In this document: one piece after another, positions 1 to 5,961 of the stretch
Position numbering within the stretch: the stretch's first letter is position 1
Layout: every line of letters starts with the position of its first letter
Source of the DNA: an uncultured Dechloromonas sp.
GTDB lineage: Bacteria > Pseudomonadota > Gammaproteobacteria > Burkholderiales > Rhodocyclaceae
NCBI GenBank assembly: GCA_946477505.1
Contig: CAMKYP010000255.1
Location: forward strand, 1 to 5,961
Reading direction: 5' to 3'
Length of the DNA: 5,961 bases
Made by a program: the position numbers and the translations under genes
The notes under the pieces: model-generated
The model's database searches: none
Told to the model about the DNA's origin: nothing
Seen by the model: only the letters and a program-made list of their open reading frames with translations

Positions 1-1392
1 GAGAACCAGCACGTTGGCCGGCTTGGCAAACAGCCTGGCCAGCAGCAGGCGATTGCGCTCGCCGCCCGACAGCGAGCTGACCGGCGAACGGGCGCGTTCC
101 GGGGCGAACAGGAAATCTTCGAGGTAGCCGATGACATGCTTGCGGGCGCCGCCGATCTCGACATAGTCGGAACCCGGCGAAATCACATCGGCCAGCGTCG
201 AATCCGGATTGAGCTGGGTACGGAACTGGTCGAAATAAGCGACTTCCATTTTCGTACCTTGGCGGACACTGCCGGAATCGGGCTGCAGTTCGCCGAGGAT
301 CAGGCGCAACAATGTCGTCTTGCCGGCACCGTTAGGGCCGATCAGGCCGATCTTGTCGCCGCGCTGGATGCGCGACGAAAAATCACGAACGATCTGGCGC
401 TGGCCAAAAGCCTTGTTGACATGTTCCAACTCGGCCACCAGCTTGCCGCTTTTGTCGCCGGCATCAAGTTGCAGATTGACCTTGCCCATGCGCTCGCGGC
501 GCGCCTGGCGTTCGGCGCGCAGCTTGTCGAGGCGCTGGACGCGGAAGACGGCACGCGTGCGCCGCGCTTCGACGCCCTTGCGTATCCACACCTCCTCTTC
601 CTTGAGCAGCTTGTCGGCGCGGGCGTTGGCCAGCGACTCCTCGTGCAGCATGGCTTCCTTGCGCTGCTGGTACTGCGTGAAGCTGCCGGGAAAACTGGCC
701 AGCTTGCCGCGATCGAGTTCGACGATGCGCGTGCAAACGCGATCAAGGAAGGAACGATCGTGGGTGATGAAGAACAGGCTGACGCCGCTTTCGATCAACA
801 GGTTTTCCAGCCATTCGATGGCGGCGATGTCGAGATGGTTGGTCGGCTCGTCGAGGAGCAGCACCTCGGGCGCCACGGCCAGGGCCTGGGCCAGCGCCAG
901 GCGCTTCTTCTGGCCGCCTGACAGCGAACCGACGCTGGCTTCCGGATCGAGCCCGAAGCGGTCGATGACACGCTCGGCCTGTGCCTCGTAAGCCCATGCG
1001 CCACGCGCTTCGAGTTCGTGTTGCAGGGTGTCCATGCGCGCCAGCAGCACATCGTGGTCGCCCTGCCCTTCGCCCAACTGGTGCGAAACATCGTGGTATT
1101 CGGCGAGTAGCGCCGAGGTTTCGCCCATGCCGGAAACCACCGCCTGGAAAACATTCATCGCCGGATCGAAAGGCGGCTCCTGCGGCACGTAGCCGACGCG
1201 GATGCCGGGCTGCACCCAGACCTCGCCGTCGTCCAGCCGGCCCTTGCCGGAACCGGCCGCCATTGCGGCCAGCAGTGAGGATTTGCCGGTGCCGTTGCGG
1301 CCGATCAAGGCAACGCGCTCGCCCGGGTCGAGCTGAAAATCGGCATGATCGAGAAGCGGCACATGGCCGTAGGCAAGGCAGGCGTCGGTTCC
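1..1392 (-). CDS. uup: ABC-F family ATPase, Uup-like (partial at C-terminus; start codon unresolved)
   Basis: A soluble twin-ATPase protein with no membrane segments. E. coli Uup is a ribosome-associated and DNA-binding ABC-F protein linked to 50S assembly and to suppression of transposon precise excision. Counting from 1392, the first ATPase domain has Walker A GRNGTGKS (31-38), Q-loop VPQE (69-72), signature LSGGQKKR (157-164), Walker B with DEPTNHLD (181-188) and the switch histidine in THD (211). A charged ABC-F linker follows (about 225-304) with the Uup-typical WIRKGVEARRTR (269-280). The second domain has Walker A GPNGAGKT (352-359) and signature LSGGERNR (441-448), and the window ends just before its Walker B. 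About 160-180 residues of a usual Uup are therefore off the edge. The frame is open only to 1392, behind an in-frame TGA at 1395-1393. The first possible start is GTG at 1362, which would delete the first beta strand (ACLAYGH). The family is firm; Uup over another ABC-F is likely; whether the gene is intact is uncertain. Confidence 0.88.
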
Positions 1393-1477
1393 TCAGGTTG
1401 TAAAATGCGCTTCTTCCCAACGCGGCGCCCCGCAGGGCGCCGCGTTGGGAAGAAGCGCATTTTACAACCTGAGGAAC
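1388..1477. repeat. Perfect 43-bp inverted repeat with 4-base loop
   Basis: Positions 1388-1430 and 1435-1477 are exact reverse complements, checked base by base, around the loop CGCA (1431-1434). The core is GC-rich (CGCGGCGCC) and the outer arms are mixed (TTGTAAAATGCGC). The element begins 2 bases after the chemoreceptor stop and overlaps the first codons of the uup frame. In RNA it would form a very stable hairpin that could end or attenuate chemoreceptor transcription. However, no T-run follows either arm, so it is not a classical intrinsic terminator. No clear target-site duplication flanks it; the near-palindromic CCTCAGG (1391-1397) and CCTGAGG (1468-1474) lie inside the arms. It could be a fold-back mobile remnant, a template-switch product or an assembly artefact. 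Confidence 0.9.
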
Positions 1478-1479
1478 GA

Positions 1480-3522
1480 TCAGGTCTCGAAGCGCGACAA
1501 CTGCGCCTGCAGTTCGGCCGCCAAACGCAAGAGATTCTGCGCTCGCTCGCTATTCAGCGCGGCCCGGTTGCTGCTGGCCGCCGCGGCCTGGGCGATTGTC
1601 TCGACCAGGCGCGCAATTTCCTGGCTGGCCGAGCTTTGCTCCCGGGCGCTGTCGGCGATGCCATGCACCACATCGACCGTCTCCTGGGCACGCTGGTCGA
1701 TGGCTTCGAGGGAATCCCCGGCCTCGCGGGCCATCTCGACGCTACCGCTCATGTTGGCACTCAAGGCCTGCATGCGGCCGACGGCACGTCCGGTTTCATC
1801 GAGAATGGCGGATACGGTGGTCGCGATCTCCTGCGTGGACAGCGAGGTTCGTTCGGCGAGCTTGCGTACTTCGTCGGCCACTACGGCAAAACCCCGGCCC
1901 TGCTCACCGGCCCGCGCTGCCTCGATCGCCGCGTTGAGCGCCAGCAGATTCGTCTGATCCGCGATTTCACGGATAACACCAACCACGCTTGAAATCTGCT
2001 TGGAGCGCTCACCCAAGGACTCGATCAAGGCTGCCGAGTCGGTGATGTCCGATGCCACACGCTCCAGATCGTCCATGGTGCGATAAACGACATCGCGCCC
2101 GGACGCCGTGACCGCTTTGGCTTCTTCGGATATCCGGGCAGCGTGATTGGCATTGTCGGCGACCTGCGTCACGCTGACCGACAACTCCTCGACCGATGCG
2201 GCAATACCCGTTGCCGAAGACGATGCTCGCGCCGACGATTCCCGGCCTGCGCTCGCTGCTTGCTGCAGTTCGTTGGCCGCCGCACCGACCGCCGACGAAG
2301 TCTGGGAAACGCCCTGCACCAGGGCGCGCATGTTGTTCGCCATGTGGTTGAAGGCCTGGCCGATGACATGAACCTCGTTGCGGCTGTTCGGTTCGGCCCC
2401 ATGAACAACGGTACGCAGGTCGCCCCCGGCCATGCGTTCGACCTCCTGGACCATCTGCTTCAACAGGCGCAGACGGGTGCTGACCAGCACAAATATCATG
2501 GCCGCCAGCAGCAGGGCAGCCAGGCCGCTGGCCACGATCAATGCATTGCGCAAGGCCCGGCTTTCCTCAAGATACTCGTCCAGCCAACTGCCAGTTGCCA
2601 CGGTCCAACCCCATGCCGCAGAAGTCGCCGCGACAACGATCTTGTCACGTGTCACCCCGGCGCTGTCGGCCAATGGGTAGCGGAACACGCCACTTTTGTT
2701 CGCCAGAACCTGCCGCAACACGCTCTTGGTCGTCTCCGGGAGATCGAGTTCGCCGATCTGTTTTTCCTGGAACTTGGGATGCATCACGAACTCGCCGATA
2801 CCCTTTTCGTCGGTGGGCCGGGCGATATAGACGTATCCTGTCTTGCCGGCAACGATCGAACCGAACTGATCGCGAATGCGCTTGAGCTCCCGGTCGAGGG
2901 AAATGCGGACCGAATAGGCCAACCAGGGTTTGCCGTCAGCACTCTTGATATGCCTGACGGTACTGAAGTTGTATTTTCCGCCGCGAATGGTCAGGCCCTG
3001 ATAGTTTTCACCGGCCAGCAACGCCTTGGTCACGGGATCGCCATCGGCAATCGGAACTCCGCTCATTGACTTGCCATCCTTGTCTTTCAGCAGGGTCGCC
3101 AACCGATAGACCTTGTTGTCGCGAATCGCCAGAAAAGCCGCTTCGCTTCCCGTCAGGTCACGAAAAGCCTTGAGTACCCGATCATTTCCATTCAGCACTT
3201 CATTGCCGAGCCTGATCGTCGGCAAATCGACATCGCCGGTCCTGGTCAAACCAACACCGGCCTCCGGCTGCGCTCCGGCATACTTGAGAAAAAACTGTGC
3301 TTCGGCATCGCCGCGGACCTTGACCGAGTCGTAAAGCGCATCGAGGCTACCGGCCATCAGCCTGGCCTCGTTTTCGAGATTGCGCTCGGTCACCGCAATG
3401 GCAGTACTGTCCGCCTTGTTCTGGACAATCAGCGTCAATGCCGAAAAAACAACGACCAGCGCAGTGATCGTCGCCATGATCAATTGCTGTGCAATTGGGC
3501 GTCTTGCGAAACCGCTCGTCAT
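1480..3522 (-). CDS. Methyl-accepting chemotaxis protein with periplasmic Cache sensor
   Basis: An inner-membrane chemoreceptor of 680 residues that controls CheA through CheW and thereby flagellar or other motility. Residues 15-35 form the first membrane helix. Residues about 36-320 are a periplasmic sensor resembling the Cache3/Cache2 fusion type, ending in the Cache-like stretch WGWTVATGSWLDEY (304-317). Residues about 325-348 are the second membrane helix, then a HAMP domain (about 347-400) and the long helical signalling domain. The conserved hairpin tip lies at 517-559 (REIADQTNLLALNAAIEAA, then RGFAVVADEVRKLAERT). The ATG at 3522 was chosen over upstream in-frame starts because GAGAGAGG sits at a suitable distance before it and the hydrophobic helix follows directly; longer versions would read back through the tRNA. 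The protein ends in LSRFET, so the CheR/CheB-docking pentapeptide (NWETF type) is absent. The ligand cannot be told from sequence. Transcription is divergent from the tRNA and runs towards uup. Confidence 0.95.
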   Translation of the reverse strand: MTSGFARRPIAQQLIMATITALVVVFSALTLIVQNKADSTAIAVTERNLENEARLMAGSLDALYDSVKVRGDAEAQFFLKYAGAQPEAGVGLTRTGDVDLPTIRLGNEVLNGNDRVLKAFRDLTGSEAAFLAIRDNKVYRLATLLKDKDGKSMSGVPIADGDPVTKALLAGENYQGLTIRGGKYNFSTVRHIKSADGKPWLAYSVRISLDRELKRIRDQFGSIVAGKTGYVYIARPTDEKGIGEFVMHPKFQEKQIGELDLPETTKSVLRQVLANKSGVFRYPLADSAGVTRDKIVVAATSAAWGWTVATGSWLDEYLEESRALRNALIVASGLAALLLAAMIFVLVSTRLRLLKQMVQEVERMAGGDLRTVVHGAEPNSRNEVHVIGQAFNHMANNMRALVQGVSQTSSAVGAAANELQQAASAGRESSARASSSATGIAASVEELSVSVTQVADNANHAARISEEAKAVTASGRDVVYRTMDDLERVASDITDSAALIESLGERSKQISSVVGVIREIADQTNLLALNAAIEAARAGEQGRGFAVVADEVRKLAERTSLSTQEIATTVSAILDETGRAVGRMQALSANMSGSVEMAREAGDSLEAIDQRAQETVDVVHGIADSAREQSSASQEIARLVETIAQAAAASSNRAALNSERAQNLLRLAAELQAQLSRFET

Positions 3523-3561
3523 GTCACGCGAGCCTCTCTCGTTGTTATCTTTGGTCAATCT

Positions 3562-3589
3562 ATCACATTGGCTCAGGCACCGGTACAAT
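3562..3589 (+). promoter_or_regulatory. Putative sigma-70 promoter of tRNA-Arg
   Basis: TACAAT at 3584-3589 is a good -10 box, placed so that transcription would start around 3596, about 9 bases before the mature tRNA. It is followed at once by GCGC, the GC-rich discriminator usual for stringently controlled stable-RNA promoters. The -35 region is weak: the best fit is ATCACA (3562-3567) at 16 bases spacing. The -10 call rests on sequence and position; growth-rate control is an inference. Confidence 0.55.
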
Positions 3590-3604
3590 GCGCACCTTCG
3601 GCGC

Positions 3605-3679
3605 GTCTCCATAGTTAAATGGATATAACGGCTCCCTCCTAAGGAGCAGTTCCTGGTTCGATTCCGGGTGGGGGCGCCA
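3605..3679 (+). tRNA. tRNA-Arg (anticodon CCT), CCA encoded
   Basis: A complete cloverleaf can be drawn. The acceptor stem is GTCTCCA (3605-3611) with TGGGGGC (3669-3675), including two G-T wobbles. The D stem is GTTA/TAAC (3614-3617, 3626-3629). The anticodon stem is GCTCC/GGAGC (3631-3635, 3643-3647) around loop CTCCTAA, giving anticodon CCT at 3638-3640. The T stem is CCTGG/CCGGG (3652-3656, 3664-3668) around TTCGATT. The discriminator is G3676, followed by an encoded CCA. The anticodon reads AGG arginine codons. The D-arm stretch resembles that of E. coli tRNA-Arg(CCT). The 3' end is the probable integration site for the element that follows. Confidence 0.97.
3652..3679 (+). other. Candidate chromosomal attachment site (attL) at the tRNA 3' end
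   Basis: P4-type integrases normally recombine within the 3' part of a tRNA gene, and an integrase gene follows here on the same strand. The T arm plus acceptor 3' strand is therefore the likely crossover core. The rest of the window has no second copy of this segment, so the other attachment site must lie beyond the right edge. The exact core boundaries cannot be set from one end. Confidence 0.55.
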
Positions 3680-3715
3680 AGAATCCTTCCAACAGAGTCC
3701 GACAAAATCCATAAC

Positions 3716-3738
3716 CCAGCGTAAACGCTGGTTTTTTT
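3716..3738 (+). terminator. Intrinsic terminator downstream of tRNA-Arg
   Basis: CCAGCG (3716-3721) and CGCTGG (3726-3731) form a 6-bp stem around a TAAA loop, followed directly by seven T (3732-3738). It would end the tRNA transcript about 35 bases after the CCA and keep it separate from the integrase gene. Whether it belonged to the original chromosome or came with the element depends on where the crossover lies. Confidence 0.8.
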
Positions 3739-3748
3739 GTTTCCAGGC

Positions 3749-3765
3749 CGTCCAAAATCGTCCAA
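3749..3765 (+). repeat. Tandem CGTCCAA pair, 10-bp period
   Basis: CGTCCAA occurs at 3749-3755 and 3759-3765, exactly 10 bases apart, so both would face the same side of the helix. It lies between the terminator and the integrase repeats. Together with those it could belong to the recombinase or excisionase binding region. The motif is short and could be chance. Confidence 0.3.
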
Positions 3766-3789
3766 CCGATTCCAGCATGTTCCGGCTGT

Positions 3790-3854
3790 TTTGTTGGTAT
3801 ATTTGTTGGTATCTAAAAACCCATTCGCATACATCGAGGCTAGATACCAACAAA
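3790..3854. repeat. Direct and inverted TTTGTTGGTAT repeats upstream of the integrase
   Basis: TTTGTTGGTAT occurs at 3790-3800 and again at 3802-3812, a 12-base period. The second copy extends to TTTGTTGGTATCTA (3802-3815), which is repeated exactly in inverted orientation at 3841-3854, 25 bases further on and ending 11 bases before the integrase ATG. Three matching sites in this position fit arm-type sites for the integrase N-terminal DNA-binding domain, or an operator for integrase autoregulation. The inverted copy overlaps the probable ribosome binding site region, so a hairpin in the mRNA could also restrain translation. The repeats are seen directly; the roles are inferred. Confidence 0.85.
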
Positions 3855-3865
3855 GGCGACGTAAC

Positions 3866-5101
3866 ATGCTGACAGATAAAGAGATTTCCAGCTTAAAAGG
3901 CAGGGAAAAACCCTACCGAGTATCCGATGGGGAAGGCCTTTACCTTGAGGTAAAGACGGATGGCTCTAAGTACTGGCGTTTAGCGTACCGATACGCAGGC
4001 AAACAGAAGACATTAGCTCTTGGCGTCTACCCGAAAGTAGGCGCCAAGAAAGCCCGTCAAGAAAAGGCAAACGCCAAGGCACTCCTCGAAAACAACATCG
4101 ATCCCGGAATGCAACGTAAGGTCGAGAGACTGACTGCACACCTATCAGTAGCCAACACCTTCGAGGCAATCGCACGTGAGTGGCACGAGAAACGCGAGGA
4201 TGGCTTAGCGGAAATCACTGCCAACAAGACCATCGTAGCGCTGGAGACCCACGCCTTTCCCCTAATCGGCGCCCTTCCAGTCAATAGCATTGAGCCTGCT
4301 CACATCCTCGCCGTAGTCACCAACATCGACGCAAAAGGCAAAGGCGAAACCGCCCGAAGAGTAAGAGCCTGGATCGAAGCCGTTTTTCGCTACGCCATTG
4401 TGACTCAGCGCCTGAAGACGAATCCGGCATCCGAAATTCGCAGCGGTGAAGTTCTCAAGCCAAGCAAGGAAAAGCATCTAGAAAGCTTGCCGATTGCACA
4501 GCTTCCAATTTTCCTCCGCTCTATTGATGATCCGGCCAAACGCGTCGATTACCGAACGCGCCTTGCCCTGCGACTACTCGTTCTGACCTTCGTACGCCCT
4601 GGCGAACTGAACTGGGCTATGTGGAACGAATTCAACTTCACCTCGAAAGAATGGCGGATTCCACCCGAGCGGGTTGAAGGCAAAGGCCGAGGCATGAAGA
4701 TGCGCGAGGAACACATCGTTCCCCTTTCTGATCAAGCAATCGCCACTCTCGAAAAGCTGCGCCCGCTGACCGGTAGCTATCGTTTTCTATTTCCGTGCAA
4801 GGGAGAGCCCACCAAGGGTATGAGCGAAAACACTCTCCGCATGGCCATCCAGAAAGGCTTGGGGTTTCCTGTAACTGCCCATGGCTTCCGCGCCACTGCC
4901 ACATCGGCCTTACTCGAACTAGGCTGGGATGCTCACATTATCGACCGGCAACTTGCCCATCGCGAACGGAAAAAAGTATTTGGCGCCTACTCCCATCAAG
5001 CTGAATACATGATTGAGCGCCGAAACATGATGCAAGCTTGGGCTGCCCACCTCGACAAACTGGAGCAAGGCGCAGAGGTTATCGCGTTTCACGCCGCCTA
5101 G
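3866..5101 (+). CDS. Tyrosine recombinase / integrase, P4 type
   Basis: A site-specific recombinase of 411 residues that would integrate and excise the surrounding element at tRNA-Arg. Residues about 1-85 form the arm-DNA-binding domain of the DUF4102 kind (LTDKEI, then DGEGLYLEV, then LGVYPKV). Residues about 95-185 are the core-binding helical domain. The catalytic domain follows with the expected residues: R244 in TFVRPGEL, a lysine near 278 in GMKMREEH, H339 and R342 in HGFR, H365 in LAHRE and the probable nucleophile Y375 in GAYSHQ. The ending, with ERRNMMQAWAAHLD (384-397), is typical of the family. Length is normal and nothing is broken, so it should be active. The ATG at 3866 is preceded by AAAGG (3852-3856). 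The frame is open upstream to 3737, but that part crosses the repeats and is not protein-like. It lies 187 bases behind the tRNA on the same strand. Confidence 0.96.
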   Translation: MLTDKEISSLKGREKPYRVSDGEGLYLEVKTDGSKYWRLAYRYAGKQKTLALGVYPKVGAKKARQEKANAKALLENNIDPGMQRKVERLTAHLSVANTFEAIAREWHEKREDGLAEITANKTIVALETHAFPLIGALPVNSIEPAHILAVVTNIDAKGKGETARRVRAWIEAVFRYAIVTQRLKTNPASEIRSGEVLKPSKEKHLESLPIAQLPIFLRSIDDPAKRVDYRTRLALRLLVLTFVRPGELNWAMWNEFNFTSKEWRIPPERVEGKGRGMKMREEHIVPLSDQAIATLEKLRPLTGSYRFLFPCKGEPTKGMSENTLRMAIQKGLGFPVTAHGFRATATSALLELGWDAHIIDRQLAHRERKKVFGAYSHQAEYMIERRNMMQAWAAHLDKLEQGAEVIAFHAA

Positions 5102-5270
5102 CCTAAACACCCCATCACTGCAAATAAAGGAAAGACGAGAACCGCCCTCACCCGATCACAATCCAGAATGAATAAGTCTCTGTCCATAGAGGTGGGCATC
5201 CGTCTGGTGATTTTTTACAGACAGGCCAGATGCTTTGAAGCACACACCACCTTCACTGCTGGAGACTGAC

Positions 5271-5846
5271 ATGAATACACCTTCTTCCCCGATCGCCAAT
5301 CGCCACAACCCGAAAGCAGCCTACGCCAAGATCTACGAATGGGTACTGCGCTTTGGTTCGCCGACGATTCTTTCTTCGAGTTGTGAGAACCCGATCCTGA
5401 TGAACTATCAGAGCTTGGCGCAGAGCAATTGCTGGGTAACGATTAACTACAACCGTTTTGTTGACTCTTTCTTGCTGAGTGCTTCGAATGGGATTGCAAC
5501 ACCAGCGGCCAAGCTGTCGGAGATCAATTTGTTCCTAGATAACGCGTTGCTTCGTGAGTTGCCACAACTGGAACTGGATCCTTCAGACAATGCGCTCTGG
5601 ACGATGGCGCAGATCGAACTAACCGATACAGAACTACAAGAATCAGAGATCGAGATGGCTTTCAATCGTGTGTGCAAGGCGATTGACGATAGCAGCGTGC
5701 CGATTCTCTCGATGATTTACGGAGGCCTTACAGTAGAAGACGCAATTGCTGCCTACGAGAAGGCCCAGGCGATTTCGTTGGCTGATTGGCGTCGCTCAAT
5801 ATCACCTTGGCAAAACCAAGACATTGAGGAGGTAATCTGCCACTGA
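5271..5846 (+). CDS. Hypothetical protein, 191 residues, not recognised
   Basis: I do not recognise a family. The protein is acidic, with no signal peptide and no membrane helix, so probably cytosolic. Residues about 15-30 (AAYAKIYEWVLRFGSP) and 80-100 look helical; a Glu/Asp-rich stretch runs about 100-130; there are cysteines at 38, 54, 135 and 190 without metal-site spacing. It is probably a real gene: GGAG (5261-5264) sits 6 bases before the ATG at 5271, the codons are ordinary, and a hairpin follows the stop. A TTG at 5235 in frame would add 12 residues but lacks a comparable binding site. It lies 169 bases after the integrase on the same strand and is the first cargo gene of the element. 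Its content gives no basis for a function. Confidence 0.8.
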   Translation: MNTPSSPIANRHNPKAAYAKIYEWVLRFGSPTILSSSCENPILMNYQSLAQSNCWVTINYNRFVDSFLLSASNGIATPAAKLSEINLFLDNALLRELPQLELDPSDNALWTMAQIELTDTELQESEIEMAFNRVCKAIDDSSVPILSMIYGGLTVEDAIAAYEKAQAISLADWRRSISPWQNQDIEEVICH

Positions 5847-5861
5847 TTTCCCGTGCCAAAT

Positions 5862-5888
5862 AGGAGGGCATTAGATGCCCTCCTTGTT
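5862..5888 (+). terminator. Probable terminator after the hypothetical gene
   Basis: AGGAGGGCA (5862-5870) pairs perfectly with TGCCCTCCT (5876-5884) around a TTAGA loop, 16 bases after the stop codon. The following bases are TGTT, only a weak T-tract, so termination may be inefficient. The position and the 9-bp stem support the call. Confidence 0.6.
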
Positions 5889-5961
5889 AACTTGACAGTC
5901 CGAGTATCGGCCATTGCTGCCTGTGACGTTGGCTGGATTGAATGGCCGTTATTGCCAAGGT

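Larger units (their letters stand above)
3652..5961 (+). mobile_element. Left end of a tRNA-integrated genomic island or prophage (partial)
   Basis: The arrangement is the classical one: an intact tRNA, a repeat-rich spacer, a tyrosine recombinase on the same strand, then a gene of unknown function. Hand-counted 60-base samples give G+C of 47/60 in uup (841-900) against 32-34/60 in the integrase and the unknown gene. The chemoreceptor sensor region is also moderate (31/60 at 3181-3240), so composition supports the boundary only weakly. No phage structural, conjugation or replication genes are visible, so island, prophage and ICE cannot be told apart. Confidence 0.75.

Noticed and set aside
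136..921. Plus-strand open frame of 261 codons
   Set aside because: It is the antisense shadow of the GC-rich uup frame, which carries all the ABC-F motifs.
743..1420. Minus-strand frame of 225 codons starting inside the palindrome
   Set aside because: Arginine- and proline-rich shadow in the wrong frame of uup. It shares its first residues with a plus-strand frame at 1445 only because both start in the palindrome arms.
1388..1477. Palindrome as a standard intrinsic terminator
   Set aside because: Neither arm is followed by a T-run, and a 43-bp perfect stem is much longer than usual; termination is possible but not shown.
2143..3069. Long plus-strand open frame of 308 codons
   Set aside because: It lies wholly antisense to the chemoreceptor, whose domains and motifs are unmistakable; its translation has no family character.
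3737..3865. N-terminal extension of the integrase by 43 codons
   Set aside because: It crosses the repeat array and does not resemble the family N-terminus, which begins at MLTDKEI with a ribosome binding site in place.
5202..5222. GTCTG/CAGAC hairpin enclosing a T-run after the integrase
   Set aside because: Only 5 bp with the T-run in the loop rather than after the stem, so it is not terminator-like.
5892..5920. TTGACA as a -35 box of a promoter in the tail
   Set aside because: No acceptable -10 box lies 16-18 bases downstream (TGCTGC at the expected position).
1..5961. CRISPR array, toxin-antitoxin pair or known defence genes
   Set aside because: No regularly spaced repeats and no matching proteins are visible; the island cargo is almost entirely outside the window.

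Overview
The window looks like a Gram-negative, GC-rich betaproteobacterial chromosome, most like Rhodocyclales (Dechloromonas/Azonexus/Accumulibacter type). That placement is inferred from the style of the Uup-like protein, the Cache-domain chemoreceptor and the composition. It was not tested by any search.

Layout. (1) Positions 1-1392, minus strand: an ABC-F ATPase of the Uup type. It runs off the left edge, so its C-terminus is missing. It also has no convincing start codon, because an in-frame TGA lies only a few codons before the first recognisable strand of the ATPase fold. (2) Positions 1388-1477: a perfect inverted repeat with 43-base arms and a 4-base loop, filling nearly all the space between the chemoreceptor stop and the ABC-F frame. 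(3) Positions 1480-3522, minus strand: a complete 680-residue methyl-accepting chemotaxis protein with a periplasmic Cache-type sensor. (4) Positions 3605-3679, plus strand: tRNA-Arg with anticodon CCT and an encoded CCA tail, preceded by a promoter -10 box and followed by a short intrinsic terminator. (5) Positions 3866-5101, plus strand: a complete P4-type tyrosine recombinase (integrase), with direct and inverted repeats just upstream. (6) Positions 5271-5846, plus strand: an unrecognised 191-residue protein with a good ribosome binding site and a terminator-like hairpin behind it. (7) Positions 5885-5961: a non-coding tail with no gene that I can support.

Interpretation. The left part (uup, chemoreceptor, tRNA) is ordinary chromosome. 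The tRNA is a typical integration target, and the integrase 187 bases behind it marks the start of an integrated island or prophage that continues past the right edge. The second attachment site and almost all cargo are outside the window. The unknown 191-residue gene is the only cargo visible. No defence system, CRISPR array or toxin-antitoxin pair can be supported from what is shown. The two most unusual signals are the long perfect palindrome that coincides with the lost 5' end of uup, and the ordered repeats in front of the integrase.
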